From an uncultured archaeon (lineage in GTDB: Archaea; Thermoplasmatota; Thermoplasmata; Thermoplasmatales; Thermoplasmataceae), in NCBI GenBank assembly GCA_000965745.1, contig CP009479.1:2118457-2182456 (forward strand): DNA of 64,000 nucleotides, read 5' to 3'. Both the position numbers and the translations under genes were made by a program. Below the pieces are notes generated by a model. It had not been told where the DNA came from and did no database searches. It saw only the letters and a program-made list of their open reading frames with translations. Positions 36,545 through 45,594 of this stretch are shown here, piece by piece; the first letter of the stretch is position 1, and every line of letters begins with the position of its first letter.

Positions 36545-37130
36545 TCAGTAGTTCACCCTTCTTTTCCGTTACCTTTCAACTTCTATTTACATATAACAAT
36601 TGTGCCCGCATATGACGGCTATACGTTATCATTCATAGCCTTTGGAATTCCTTCCCTGACCCTTATCTATCGCACTCTGTTATCTACTGCCTTGATAACT
36701 ATATTATCATGAATATAGTGAGTGGAGATATGCAAATGTGCTAAGGACACCATTGGAAATACATTTGACCTCTGTCATGCGGTCCATGAGGGAAATCTCC
36801 TTGGGAGTCCTTCCAGCTACGAATATCTGGTAGAAATTTGAGACTAAATGTGATGTTCGACTCAGTGCTTTAATAGAGGCTTCTGTCCACGCGAGATTCT
36901 GAATTGCTGTAATGAACAAGTATAGAAAGATAGATTACAGGGTCAGGATAGCCTACGTACCTTCCGACAGTAGAAATGGAATAGCACGATGTCTTCAACT
37001 ATGGAATAAGGTATTTTCTGAAAGAACCCTGAGAAAGACTTGCTTACAAGGTTCATTAAGTCCGGTCGGGCCCATTTTTGCATGGCGCTTGTTTAGCAGT
37101 GCTGGTCGCACGTGCATAGAAACTGCTTTC
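36545..37130. other. 586-bp end of the element with short relic frames and the attR site
   Basis: It contains an 8-bp inverted repeat (actatatt at 36698-36705, aatatagt at 36712-36719), a minus-strand frame of 70 codons (36707-36919) of unknown nature, and the attR-like tRNA fragment at 37043-37076. No full gene can be supported; it looks like decayed DNA at the element's edge. Confidence 0.4.
37043..37076 (+). repeat. attR-like distal tRNA fragment
   Basis: The last 16 bases (37061-37076) match the tRNA-Val end exactly. Just before them, cttacaagg and ttca match the anticodon loop and the T arm, but about 13 bases of the variable region are missing and a few bases differ. It looks like the remains of a longer repeat that once began at the anticodon loop. 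Confidence 0.75.
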
Positions 37131-37886
37131 TCATACCATTTGGCCTGCAAACACCTTGGTTTCATGTTCCATTCTGACCCATTTCCCTTTCTTGTTCTCC
37201 TTGAAAGCCTTATCGAATGCTTTTAGCAATTTCCCATACTTTGGATTGCTGCTCGCCATAGCATAAGGCGCTGAGAAATACCTTCCCTTCAATGCTTCAA
37301 GATTCATTTCCTGCGGATTCGGTAGTGAGAATTTTCTTACTTCATGGCCAAAGAAACCCACTATATCATCGTTTGACAGTCCAGTACTTCCGGAGGAATG
37401 GTATCCCTCGCTATATTTACGGCATATCTCCTCATAAGCTGCGTTAATTCCAGTGCTTTTGGCAACACGGTCGTTCCATACGAGAATCAAAACACCATTT
37501 TCAGTGAGTATCCGCTTAAATTCCTCCCTGGCAGCCTCTAGATCGAACCAGTGGAACGCCTGGCCAACAACTATGAATTCCACTGAGCTGTCAGGGAGCC
37601 CTGTATGTTCAGCACTTCCATCCATTAAGACAGCTTCCGGATAGCCAGACAGGTCCTTTTTTGCCGCCTCCCGCATCTCCCGGTTCGGCTCTATGCAGAA
37701 TACTTTATTGCCATTTTCCAGAAACAGTCTTGCCAGCTTTCCCGTGCCGGATCCTATGTCGGCGATTGCTGATTCGTCACCCATATTGAACTCCAGCTTT
37801 ATGACTGAGAGCAGATCTGCTGGGTAATCCGGTCTGTAAAGTGAGTAATTCGAGGATCGCCCGTCAAAACGGTTCTCATCTTTCAT
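37131..37886 (-). CDS. Class I SAM-dependent methyltransferase
   Basis: A 251-residue protein from the ATG at 37886 (MKDENRFDG). It has the SAM-binding motif I IADIGSGTGKLARLF (about 40-54), an acidic residue in VFCIEPN (about 61-67), and SVEFIVVGQAFHWFD (about 103-117), the form seen in the UbiE/COQ5-like type 11 group. The start is set by a ctatatta TATA-like box 28 nt upstream; the frame runs nearly 100 codons further but without methyltransferase character. The substrate is unknown. It lies just outside the tRNA-bounded element. Confidence 0.85.
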   Translation of the reverse strand: MKDENRFDGRSSNYSLYRPDYPADLLSVIKLEFNMGDESAIADIGSGTGKLARLFLENGNKVFCIEPNREMREAAKKDLSGYPEAVLMDGSAEHTGLPDSSVEFIVVGQAFHWFDLEAAREEFKRILTENGVLILVWNDRVAKSTGINAAYEEICRKYSEGYHSSGSTGLSNDDIVGFFGHEVRKFSLPNPQEMNLEALKGRYFSAPYAMASSNPKYGKLLKAFDKAFKENKKGKWVRMEHETKVFAGQMV

Positions 37887-38468
37887 TGGCAGAAACATTC
37901 TGCACGCAGTAATATAGTTGTGGTTCAACCAGCATAACATGAGCTTACCGCAAGGAAACATTAGACGTTCAGTACCCCCACAAAACGATGCTTCACCACC
38001 TGATTCCTTATTTCTCCTGTCATGGAACACTGTGCCCGGTTCCCATGAAGGTCGGGAATGCCAGAATACCCGAAGGAAAGCAGAGGTACATTCAATGATT
38101 TCAAACAAGCAATACAAAACAAACAGGATGGTGTGATAAGATGCCACGGTAAGATGCGTTTGCTGATGGCAAGGTTCCATACAAAATGAAGAGAAAAGTA
38201 TTCACGAGAGCTTTCCGGACAGGATACAAAGTGCAGGCCTGCACTGGGGGGATTAAGCATACCAGTGATGACGGGCCATGGAATTCTCGAGTAGTGCCGC
38301 AGTTGTTCTTGTACAGATATCGTATATCGGGTGTGAATACCCACCAGCTCCACTGTGACTTAATACGATGATTGCAGGCAACTCCCTCCTTTTTGCCTAA
38401 CATGAAACCGTGGCTGTGCTCTGACAGCTAAGATTAATATTGCATTACCCATAGCCTTCCATCATATC
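37887..38468. other. 582-bp intergenic stretch, possible relic DNA
   Basis: No motif-bearing gene. A short plus-strand frame at 38186-38371 begins MKRKVFTRAF, faintly like the N-terminus of IS3-type transposase OrfA, but it then loses all similarity. The region includes the promoters of the divergent methyltransferase and reductase genes. Confidence 0.35.
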
Positions 38469-39509
38469 ATGACGTTCGACTATGATGCTATAGTAATAGG
38501 AGCCGGAACGGGAGGTCTTTCTGCCGGCATATCACTGAAACGCGGAGGGTCAAAATACCTGATTCTTGACAAGAAGGAAGAGATTGGGGTTCCGGTAAGA
38601 TCAACCGGGGCCGTATCAATAGAGTGGGTGAACAGGATTGGGATGCCAACAGACAAAAGCATTGTCCGGTCTTTCATAAAAGGAATAGATTTCCGGACCG
38701 ACAGGGGAAAGAAAATATCGCTGACATATGATCATCCGGTAGGGCTGGTCTATGATTTTACAACTTATGAAAAATTCCTTGCGGAAAAATTCGCAGGGGA
38801 CCTGAATATTAACCTCAAGACAAGAGTCACTTCGATAGAAGGCAATGTCGTGAGGACTGAGGATGGAGAGCTGACAGCCGAGAATATTATCATGGCAGCA
38901 GGTCCGCAGTCTTCATTTGGCGACAAGCTCAGCAGGGACAATGTCCTTGTTGCGTATGAAGAGGTTCGTGAATTGCCGGCAAGAGACGATTTCGAGATGA
39001 TCCTCTGGTTTAGCGACAATGCCCCCGGAGGCTACTTCTGGGATTTTGCTGATACAGACAGCACAAGGAAGATAGGGGTATGCTACTACCCATTGAGCCC
39101 GTCAAAGCCGAAGGATGTTCTCGCCAATTTCACAAAACAGTTTCCGGAGGTTGATGGAAAGGCAGTCAGCACAATTGCGCACCAGATACCCCTCGGGCCT
39201 CCGGCCTCAACGGTGGTGAAAGGCAACAGGCTCTTTGTGGGCGACATGATTAACGCAGTACTCAACACGACAGCGGGCGGTCTTCAGGGAGCTTTCTGGA
39301 GTGGAATCGAGGCCGGAAAGGCGGCGGTCAGAAACGATCCTGCCCAATATCAGAATGTGTGGGACGAGAAGATCAGGCCCTGGCTTCTAAAGCATCATGA
39401 ACTCCACAGGAGGATGCACAGGAAGGGTGCCAAGTCCATAGGCAGGCTCATGTCGATTGCAAGGGTAATGCCAAAATCCATGCAGAAAAAGGTTTTTGGC
39501 GGCCTTTGA
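38469..39509 (+). CDS. Geranylgeranyl-reductase-family FAD oxidoreductase
   Basis: A 346-residue protein with an N-terminal FAD fold (IVIGAGTGGLSAGISLKRGG, about 7-26) and the GGR-family PVRSTGAVS segment. It also has a C-terminal FVGDMINAVLNTTAGGLQGAFWSG motif (split by the family's FAD loop, about 258-282). Members hydrogenate geranylgeranyl chains of archaeal ether lipids or other isoprenoids. It is shorter than the characterised lipid reductases (about 390), so it may be a paralogue with another isoprenoid substrate. It is a stand-alone gene convergent with the GT-C gene. Confidence 0.8.
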   Translation: MTFDYDAIVIGAGTGGLSAGISLKRGGSKYLILDKKEEIGVPVRSTGAVSIEWVNRIGMPTDKSIVRSFIKGIDFRTDRGKKISLTYDHPVGLVYDFTTYEKFLAEKFAGDLNINLKTRVTSIEGNVVRTEDGELTAENIIMAAGPQSSFGDKLSRDNVLVAYEEVRELPARDDFEMILWFSDNAPGGYFWDFADTDSTRKIGVCYYPLSPSKPKDVLANFTKQFPEVDGKAVSTIAHQIPLGPPASTVVKGNRLFVGDMINAVLNTTAGGLQGAFWSGIEAGKAAVRNDPAQYQNVWDEKIRPWLLKHHELHRRMHRKGAKSIGRLMSIARVMPKSMQKKVFGGL

Positions 39510-39548
39510 AGAATTAGAACGGGTAACGGGATCGGTGATCCACTTTCT

Positions 39549-41066
39549 TTATCCACCGGTATACTGCTCCACAACGTAGTATTTGTCACTGAACACTTCC
39601 TTGTACATGCCAGAGGGGAAATACCCTGATGAAGCTTGTGAAGCAAGAAATTCCTGCGTCACAACGATGTATTTTATGCCGTATTCATGGATGTAATTTG
39701 CTGAAGTTTGATTTGCAGGGTTCATCACGATATATGTCGCTGCGTTCCTGAGGTCTATCTGGCTGCCCCCTACCAGAAAATTACCATATACGATCACGGG
39801 AACGCCATCCACGGATGATATGTAGTTCCCTATGTTTGGAGCTATCACGATCCCATTGCTGAGGTTCTTTTCACCCCATGCAAGCAGTTGGGCATCATAC
39901 TGGTAATACCCGGACTTGTAGTGTGAAACGCTTCCTGCTGCAATTCCTGCCTGGAATGGAACTGCGACGAGAACCACGCCCAGAAGAATGGCGATTGCCA
40001 ATCGCGAAGCGGAATTCCTTCCCTTCCCGGTTGCTGCACGTTTCAAAACCGGCCCTGAAGTTGCACTGAAAAGCCTGAGGACGACAATAGTTCCCAGTAT
40101 TATCGTATAATACATTATCCTGCCCCCAAGCGTTGTGGATTTGAATATGAAAGGTATGAAGATGAGTGAGGCCACGAGAGCAATTATGAATGGGTCCCAT
40201 TTCACCTTTGACAGCCTGATGTCGCTCTTGTAGAGTGTGTAAAATGCAATCGCGATGACTGACAATGCGAAAGGGATGAACACCATGAGATACGACCCGG
40301 CTGTACTGAGCGGTATGTACGAGCCGTAGCCGCTAGATTCGGTAACGAAAAATGCATCGTAAACAAACCTGATTCTTGGCAACCACCAGATCAGGCCAAC
40401 AACCAGGGCCGAAAAGAATGGCATCAGTTCACGGAGTATCAGGTTGAGGTCCTTCCTGGTTGCGTCATAGATCAGGAGCACAAGGAACGCAAGCATGGAG
40501 AAGAACCAGGTAAGATCGTGGCTCAAGGCAAGCAGGACAGCAGCTATAGATGACCAAAGGATCCAGGTCCAGCCTGAAATGCTTCTCTTTGAGAGTGTGT
40601 AAAGAAGGGCTATGAAGAGAAATTCACCGAAGATGAACGGGTCCCCGCCCCAAGACAGACCATAGAGATCCGGCATGAAGAATACCGCAACTGCGCCGAT
40701 AATCAAGTTCTTCAAGGCGCTTTTGTTGTTTCTAGCTGCATAATATATTATTGAAGCGGTCAGGGAACTTGCGGTTGCCGCCACTGCCAGAAGTTCAGCC
40801 ATTACAAGGTGCGGGGCGAATGCCGGATGAAACAGGGCGTTGAGTGAGTTTACTATCAGAAACAAGAGAGGGGGGTATATGTAGGCAGTTCCAGGAAAGT
40901 AGAGCACATTTGCTGCAGGTATCCACCCTGCGATGTGTATCTCCCTCACAAATGTGGCAAACTGCCCAAGGTCTCCGCCCTGTATGAACGTAGGATAAAA
41001 AATGAGCAATCTTACTGACAGTGATGTTACGAATATTGCAAGAGTCTCAATTAGGGCCCTTCTCAT
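39549..41066 (-). CDS. Polytopic GT-C-like glycosyltransferase or related membrane protein
   Basis: A 505-residue protein with about ten to eleven membrane helices. In the first outer loop an acidic GGDLGQFATFVREI motif (about 30-43) recalls the catalytic Asp of GT-C enzymes such as protein mannosyltransferases and ArnT, which use lipid-linked sugars. A C-terminal outer domain follows from about residue 390. The start overlaps the end of a GT4 gene by 20 bp, so the two are likely translated together and may build the same glycan. The exact family is not settled. Confidence 0.65.
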   Translation of the reverse strand: MRRALIETLAIFVTSLSVRLLIFYPTFIQGGDLGQFATFVREIHIAGWIPAANVLYFPGTAYIYPPLLFLIVNSLNALFHPAFAPHLVMAELLAVAATASSLTASIIYYAARNNKSALKNLIIGAVAVFFMPDLYGLSWGGDPFIFGEFLFIALLYTLSKRSISGWTWILWSSIAAVLLALSHDLTWFFSMLAFLVLLIYDATRKDLNLILRELMPFFSALVVGLIWWLPRIRFVYDAFFVTESSGYGSYIPLSTAGSYLMVFIPFALSVIAIAFYTLYKSDIRLSKVKWDPFIIALVASLIFIPFIFKSTTLGGRIMYYTIILGTIVVLRLFSATSGPVLKRAATGKGRNSASRLAIAILLGVVLVAVPFQAGIAAGSVSHYKSGYYQYDAQLLAWGEKNLSNGIVIAPNIGNYISSVDGVPVIVYGNFLVGGSQIDLRNAATYIVMNPANQTSANYIHEYGIKYIVVTQEFLASQASSGYFPSGMYKEVFSDKYYVVEQYTGG

Positions 41067-42177
41067 TATTTACCACACTGAGATAAAGATCGGAAAGTTT
41101 ATCGGATATAGTATCCCAGTCATACTGCACAGAGAAGTCCCTTGCATTCCGGCTAAGAGTCTTCCATCTGTCTTCATCCTTGTACAGCTGCTTGATCTTG
41201 GAAATCATATCTTCAAAGTCCTGGGATACAATCCCGTTATAGCCGTCCCTGATAACTTCATTGATAGCAAGATTATAAGGACCGCTCAGGGCCATCACTG
41301 GAACTGATGCAGCCATTGCCTCCAGAGATGCTATAGAGAATCCTTCACGGTAGCTAGGCATTACAAAGAGCCATGAGTTTTTAATTTCCCTTACGAGTTC
41401 TTCGTGCCCAATGTGGCCGGTGATGCTTATGTTACCGTTGCCGTTTACCAGATTCCTCAGGTTTCTGATCTGGCTCCCGTCGCCTACAATTTTGAGATTG
41501 AGGTCCTTGTGCTTGTTTACATGCTTGATCAGGAGATCCAGCCTCTTGTGGGATTCAATCCTCCCGACATAAATGATCTGGCCCCATTCCTTGTTATTGT
41601 TGCAGAGGAATTCAGAAGTATTCACGCCGTTGTTGATTATTGAGACGTTCTTTGAAGGCCCGTAGGTGTTTTTCAACAGGTTGGAAACAGTATCTGAAAC
41701 AGCTATGTGGTTATGGATGAACCTGTACACAAGGCCCTCCCAGCTTGCCACTTTTCTCCAGAAGACGTTTCTTGAATAATAGTAATCCCTGAGTACCTCG
41801 TGCCATGTGAAAAATGTGTTCTTTTTCTTTTCTATGGCTTGAATCCCGCTGAGAGCATGTACCAGGGGAAATTCGTCGAAATTATAAATGTCGTAATCAC
41901 GGTATTCTTTCAGCCTTTTCCTGACTCCTGATGAGTATTTCAGTGCTCCCATGAGCCTCCTTGAGTCCACTTTGAAATACTGAGAAGGGTCGAGATTTGT
42001 AACAAACTCGACGTCCAGGCCTTTAATTTCCGGAGGGTCTGTGAAACCGTTTGTGAGGATCTTGATCTCGAAACCCTTGTTTGCAAGACGCCGGAAGGTT
42101 TCAAAAGACCTTGTCTCTGCACCTCCCTCATGCGGATGAAAGGACTCGTTGGCCGAGATAATCCTTGGAAGGTCCAT
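41047..42177 (-). CDS. Family 4 glycosyltransferase (GT-B fold)
   Basis: A 376-residue protein. It starts with an HPHEGGAETRSFETFRRLA loop (about 15-33) and has IIYVGRIESHKRLDLLI (about 203-219), followed by the EX7E nucleotide-sugar motif in YREGFSIASLEAMA (about 284-297). It transfers a sugar from a nucleotide donor at the cytoplasmic face, probably to a lipid carrier. A ggagg ribosome site lies about 10 nt before the ATG. It is coupled to the downstream GT-C-like gene. Confidence 0.9.
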   Translation of the reverse strand: MDLPRIISANESFHPHEGGAETRSFETFRRLANKGFEIKILTNGFTDPPEIKGLDVEFVTNLDPSQYFKVDSRRLMGALKYSSGVRKRLKEYRDYDIYNFDEFPLVHALSGIQAIEKKKNTFFTWHEVLRDYYYSRNVFWRKVASWEGLVYRFIHNHIAVSDTVSNLLKNTYGPSKNVSIINNGVNTSEFLCNNNKEWGQIIYVGRIESHKRLDLLIKHVNKHKDLNLKIVGDGSQIRNLRNLVNGNGNISITGHIGHEELVREIKNSWLFVMPSYREGFSIASLEAMAASVPVMALSGPYNLAINEVIRDGYNGIVSQDFEDMISKIKQLYKDEDRWKTLSRNARDFSVQYDWDTISDKLSDLYLSVVNNEKGPN

Positions 42178-42533
42178 CTATATATGTCCTCCGATGTTCA
42201 TCGTGATGACAAGTGATGCACCGTTTTGATTATAATTTTTGCCCGCGATCTGATAATCTGACATGTATTTCCATGGTGTGATACGTTCAGTCAATTCGTT
42301 TTCCTGTCTTGCGATGTCAGACATGCATGCTTCAGCGTTAATACCAATCTCATATGAATAACTTTGTAGTACAGCCGACGCGATCACTTTAAGATTGCAT
42401 CTTCGCTGACGCGGTTTGGACAAACGTTTGAGGGCTGAAAGCCATGTCTGATCAACCCTTGTTGATATCCTGTGAGATCATGCCTGTTCAGCGCTTGCCA
42501 AAGATTATATAACTATTTTACACTGTCTTGCCG
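42178..42533. other. 356-bp intergenic region between divergent genes
   Basis: It holds the ribosome site of the GT4 gene and the TATA-like attatataa (42504-42512) of the deaminase gene. A gtgatga/ctga pair (42203-42253) resembles C and D boxes but without internal boxes, so no RNA is called. No protein gene is seen. Confidence 0.4.
42504..42512 (+). promoter_or_regulatory. TATA-like box for the dCMP deaminase gene
   Basis: attatataa centred 26 nt before the TTG codon at 42534, fixing it as the likely leaderless start. Confidence 0.55.
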
Positions 42534-43046
42534 TTGGAAATTAACAGGCCCAGTTGGGACCAGTACTTCATGAGGATGGCATTCCTGGCTGCATCGAGAA
42601 CTAACTGCACCAGAAGAAAAGTAGGGGCCGTCATAGTAAAGGACAAGAATGTGCTTGCAACTGGATACAACGGTCCACCGTCAAATTCCGCACATTGTGA
42701 TTCTGCCGGCTGCCTCAGGAACATCATGGATGTGCCATCGGGAGAAAGGCATGAGCTATGCAGGGGACTGCACGCCGAACAGAATGCCATAATCCAGGCA
42801 GCCGTGCATGGTGTAAGCATAAAAGACTCTGTTATATATGTGACAACACATCCATGCGTTGTTTGTGCCAAGATGCTTATTAATGCCCATATAAATGAAG
42901 TCATATATGCGGATGGCTACCCGGATGAGCTTTCCAAACTCATGCTTCTCGATAGCGATCTTAACTTGAGAAGATTTGAACTTCCTGAAGAGGAAGTGAG
43001 GATGATGATCGGTAACTTTTCCATGGCAGAGTCGGGTGAAGATTAA
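42534..43046 (+). CDS. Deoxycytidylate (dCMP) deaminase
   Basis: A 170-residue protein from TTG 42534 (or 172 from TTG 42528). It has the zinc and catalytic motif HAEQNAI (about 79-85) and PCVVC (about 106-110), preceded by the family's [21 protein letters not shown] segment. The enzyme deaminates dCMP to dUMP for thymidylate synthesis. A TATA-like box 26 nt before 42534 indicates a leaderless TTG start. The DedA gene follows 26 nt later on the same strand. Confidence 0.93.
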   Translation: MEINRPSWDQYFMRMAFLAASRTNCTRRKVGAVIVKDKNVLATGYNGPPSNSAHCDSAGCLRNIMDVPSGERHELCRGLHAEQNAIIQAAVHGVSIKDSVIYVTTHPCVVCAKMLINAHINEVIYADGYPDELSKLMLLDSDLNLRRFELPEEEVRMMIGNFSMAESGED

Positions 43047-43072
43047 AATATATACAGGAATAAGGGTAAGAA

Positions 43073-43744
43073 ATGAACGTGCCTCTGGCTGAATACGTTG
43101 TAAATCTAGTGATACAGGTAATGCACATGGCAGGTTACCCCGGAATATTTTTCCTCATGCTGCTTGAGGGGATGCTCTTGCCAGTGCCGTCAGAGGTAGT
43201 CATGGCATTCGGCGGATTCCTTGCGTTTTCAGATGGCCTTCCACCGGTTCTGGGAATTCCAGCTTACATCATTGTGCTCATCGCAGGAAGCCTCGGCAAT
43301 CTCGTGGGAGCATACATCGCATACATGATTGGAGACTACGGCGGCATTCCGCTTATCAAGAAGTATGGAAAGTATGTTTTATTGAAGGAAGACACAGTAG
43401 ACACTGTCCAGAAATGGTTTGAAAAATATGGTCCCATGTCAGTGTTCCTCACAAGGCTTGTCCCGGTATTCAGGACCTTTATATCAATACCTGCAGGGAT
43501 AGCAAGAATGAACAGAAAGCTGTTTCTTGCATACACATTCATTGGTGCAGTCATCTGGGATTCATTCCTGGTTTATCTTGGGTGGAAGTTTGGTCAGAAT
43601 TGGCAGGTGATAGTGGCTTCGTTTACAAAGTATACTGACGTGGCTCTTGCAGCACTTGGTCTGCTCTTCATATACTGGATTTACAGGGCCCTTTCGAGAA
43701 GAAAGGCCATTAAAGAAAAAAAAAATAGTCAGGCTGAAAAATAA
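43073..43744 (+). CDS. DedA-family membrane protein
   Basis: A 223-residue protein with about five hydrophobic segments. It shows the DedA/VTT-domain motifs: MLLEGMLLPVPSEVVMAFGG (about 24-43), GSLGNLVGAYIAYMIGDYGG (about 66-85) and VFLTRLVPVFRTFISIPAG (about 124-142), the last with the essential Arg. DedA proteins are lipid-flipping or proton-dependent membrane proteins. A gggtaag ribosome site precedes the ATG, and it likely shares a transcript with the deaminase gene. Confidence 0.9.
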   Translation: MNVPLAEYVVNLVIQVMHMAGYPGIFFLMLLEGMLLPVPSEVVMAFGGFLAFSDGLPPVLGIPAYIIVLIAGSLGNLVGAYIAYMIGDYGGIPLIKKYGKYVLLKEDTVDTVQKWFEKYGPMSVFLTRLVPVFRTFISIPAGIARMNRKLFLAYTFIGAVIWDSFLVYLGWKFGQNWQVIVASFTKYTDVALAALGLLFIYWIYRALSRRKAIKEKKNSQAEK

Positions 43745-43854
43745 ACGATATTTCCATATTAATATATTACGAAGAGAAGATATAGTAACGATGTTTCAGC
43801 TTATTTGCGTTGGGAAAGTTATTAATCCATTCTTATAATTCCTTTTTTGAGATT

Positions 43855-45594
43855 ATGAGTGAGCAATCTATCAGTGATTTTACCAGGATAGAAACTGACG
43901 TACTTATTATTGGAGCTGGTGGAGCTGGCCTTAGGGCTGCGATAGAGGCTTCTGACAATGGTGCAAAGGTTGTTGTTCTTTCCAAATCACTACTTGGGAA
44001 AGCACATACTGTTATGGCAGAGGGCGGAGTGGCCGCATCTCTCGGAAACGTTGACTCAAAGGATAACTGGGGAATACATTTTGCAGATACCGTAGTTGAA
44101 GGTGTCCATCTTGGAGACTGGAGGCTTGCTGAAATCAATGCCAAGGAAGCTCCTGACCGTATCTACGAGCTTGAGAAGTACGGTGCAATGTTTGACCGGA
44201 CACCTGATGGCAGGATTCTCCAGAGGGCGTTTGGTGCGCATACATACAGAAGGCTGTGCCACGTGGGAGACAAGACCGGCCTGGAAATGATAAGAACACT
44301 TGAAGACCAGGTCCTGCACAGAGATATCAAGGTACACGACGAAACTGTTGTAACCAAGATTTTCAAGAAAGATGGCAGGGCGGTAGGTGCGCTGGCTTTC
44401 GAGATGAGAACTGGAAAATTCATGGCGATCAAGAGCAAGGCGGTTATTCTGGCCACTGGAGGAGGGGGCAGACTATTCAAGGTTACCTCGAACTCCTGGG
44501 AGTCTACAGGAGACGGTTTTGCCCTGGCTTTCGATGCTGGTGCAACACTAATGGACATGGAAATGGTCCAATTCCACCCGACCGGGATGGTCTACCCGCC
44601 AGGTGTGAGGGGCATGCTGGTAACAGAGGGAGTCAGGGGTGAGGGGGGAATTCTTCTAAACTCCAAGGGAGAAAGATTCATGAAAACCTACTCCCCCAAC
44701 AAGATGGAACTTGATGCCAGAGATGTTGTAGCAAGATCAATTTATAATGAGATACAGGAAGGAAGGGGGACTGAGCACGGCGGAGTGTACCTGCAGATTC
44801 ACCACAAAGGCGCCAAGTTCATTCTTGACAAGCTGCCCGGTATGCACTCGCAGTTCCTGGAATTCGCTGGTGTTGACATTACGAAGGAGAACATGGAGGT
44901 TGCTCCCACAACCCATTACTACATGGGTGGAATAAAGATAGATCCGGAAGACAACCAGACAACGCTTCCCGGGCTGTTTGCCTGTGGCGAGGCGGCAACT
45001 GGGCTTCACGGTGCAAACAGGCTTGGCGGGAACTCGCTTATCGACCTCCTCGTATTCGGAAGGAGGACGGGGCAGTCCGCGGCCAAATACACCAAAGATG
45101 CGCAACCGGCAGACGTGAGCGAGAATGACATAATTGAGGAAATATCCAGAGTGACGGGTTTCCTGAACAAGCCGAGTGCAGTAAATCCATATGAATTGAT
45201 CAATGAGCTGAGAGACACAATGTCCAAGTATGCAGGCATCAGGAGGACAGAAGAGAACCTGACGACTGCTCTTGACATACTGCTCAAGATAAAAGGGCGG
45301 TACAGTGAAATAGGTGTTGCCGGAAATGTCAGGTTCAATCCGGGGCTGATAGCCTGTTTTGAGCTTCACAGCCTTCTCACAACGGGTGAGCTCTTGCTGA
45401 GAGGTGCGATACAGAGGAAGGAAAGCAGGGGAGCCCATTTCAGAAGCGATTATCCAAAGATGAGTGAGGAGTTTAAGAGGAATATTACCTGGCACATGGA
45501 AGGCAATGAGGTCAAGAGCTCTTTCTCGACCATGCCTGAGCTTCCGCCTGAAATGGTGAAAATAGTTGGTCAAGTGGAGGGGCATACTCAATGA
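43855..45594 (+). CDS. sdhA: Succinate dehydrogenase/fumarate reductase flavoprotein subunit
   Basis: A 579-residue protein from the ATG at 43855. It has the FAD fold VLIIGAGGAGLRAAIEA, the HTVMAEGG motif holding the histidine that binds FAD covalently, ATGGGGRLF, FHPTGMVYPPGVRGMLVTEG and the late GLFACGEAATGLHGANRLGGNSL. It oxidises succinate to fumarate in the citric acid cycle. The frame runs 15 codons upstream but without family character. Its stop overlaps the sdhB start by 4 nt. Confidence 0.96.
   Translation: MSEQSISDFTRIETDVLIIGAGGAGLRAAIEASDNGAKVVVLSKSLLGKAHTVMAEGGVAASLGNVDSKDNWGIHFADTVVEGVHLGDWRLAEINAKEAPDRIYELEKYGAMFDRTPDGRILQRAFGAHTYRRLCHVGDKTGLEMIRTLEDQVLHRDIKVHDETVVTKIFKKDGRAVGALAFEMRTGKFMAIKSKAVILATGGGGRLFKVTSNSWESTGDGFALAFDAGATLMDMEMVQFHPTGMVYPPGVRGMLVTEGVRGEGGILLNSKGERFMKTYSPNKMELDARDVVARSIYNEIQEGRGTEHGGVYLQIHHKGAKFILDKLPGMHSQFLEFAGVDITKENMEVAPTTHYYMGGIKIDPEDNQTTLPGLFACGEAATGLHGANRLGGNSLIDLLVFGRRTGQSAAKYTKDAQPADVSENDIIEEISRVTGFLNKPSAVNPYELINELRDTMSKYAGIRRTEENLTTALDILLKIKGRYSEIGVAGNVRFNPGLIACFELHSLLTTGELLLRGAIQRKESRGAHFRSDYPKMSEEFKRNITWHMEGNEVKSSFSTMPELPPEMVKIVGQVEGHTQ

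Larger units (their letters stand above)
30660..37076. mobile_element. Putative element integrated at the tRNA-Val 3' end
   Basis: About 6.4 kb between an intact tRNA-Val and a second copy of its last 14 bases plus two following (16 bp identical). The distal copy also retains cttacaagg from the anticodon arm at 37043-37051. The enclosed DNA looks AT-richer than the flanks, and nearly every gene in it runs leftward and is unfamiliar, whereas the flanks are core genes. This is the classic layout of a tRNA-targeting integrated element. No integrase or replication protein is recognisable, so it is probably a decayed or non-autonomous copy. Confidence 0.75.

Noticed and set aside
36912-37226. Plus-strand frame of 104 codons running through attR
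   Set aside because: Its translation changes character across the att site and overlaps the methyltransferase end; it has no motif.
38186-38371. Frame starting MKRKVFTRAF, like an IS3 OrfA start
   Set aside because: The resemblance ends after about 12 residues and there is no helix-turn-helix or DDE partner nearby.
42203-42261. Possible C/D-box guide RNA (gtgatga followed by ctga)
   Set aside because: No internal C' and D' boxes and no terminal stem could be found; short boxes occur by chance.
44737-45591. Minus-strand frame of 284 codons opposite sdhA
   Set aside because: The plus strand encodes clear sdhA motifs throughout this range; the antisense translation has no motif and is a codon-bias shadow.
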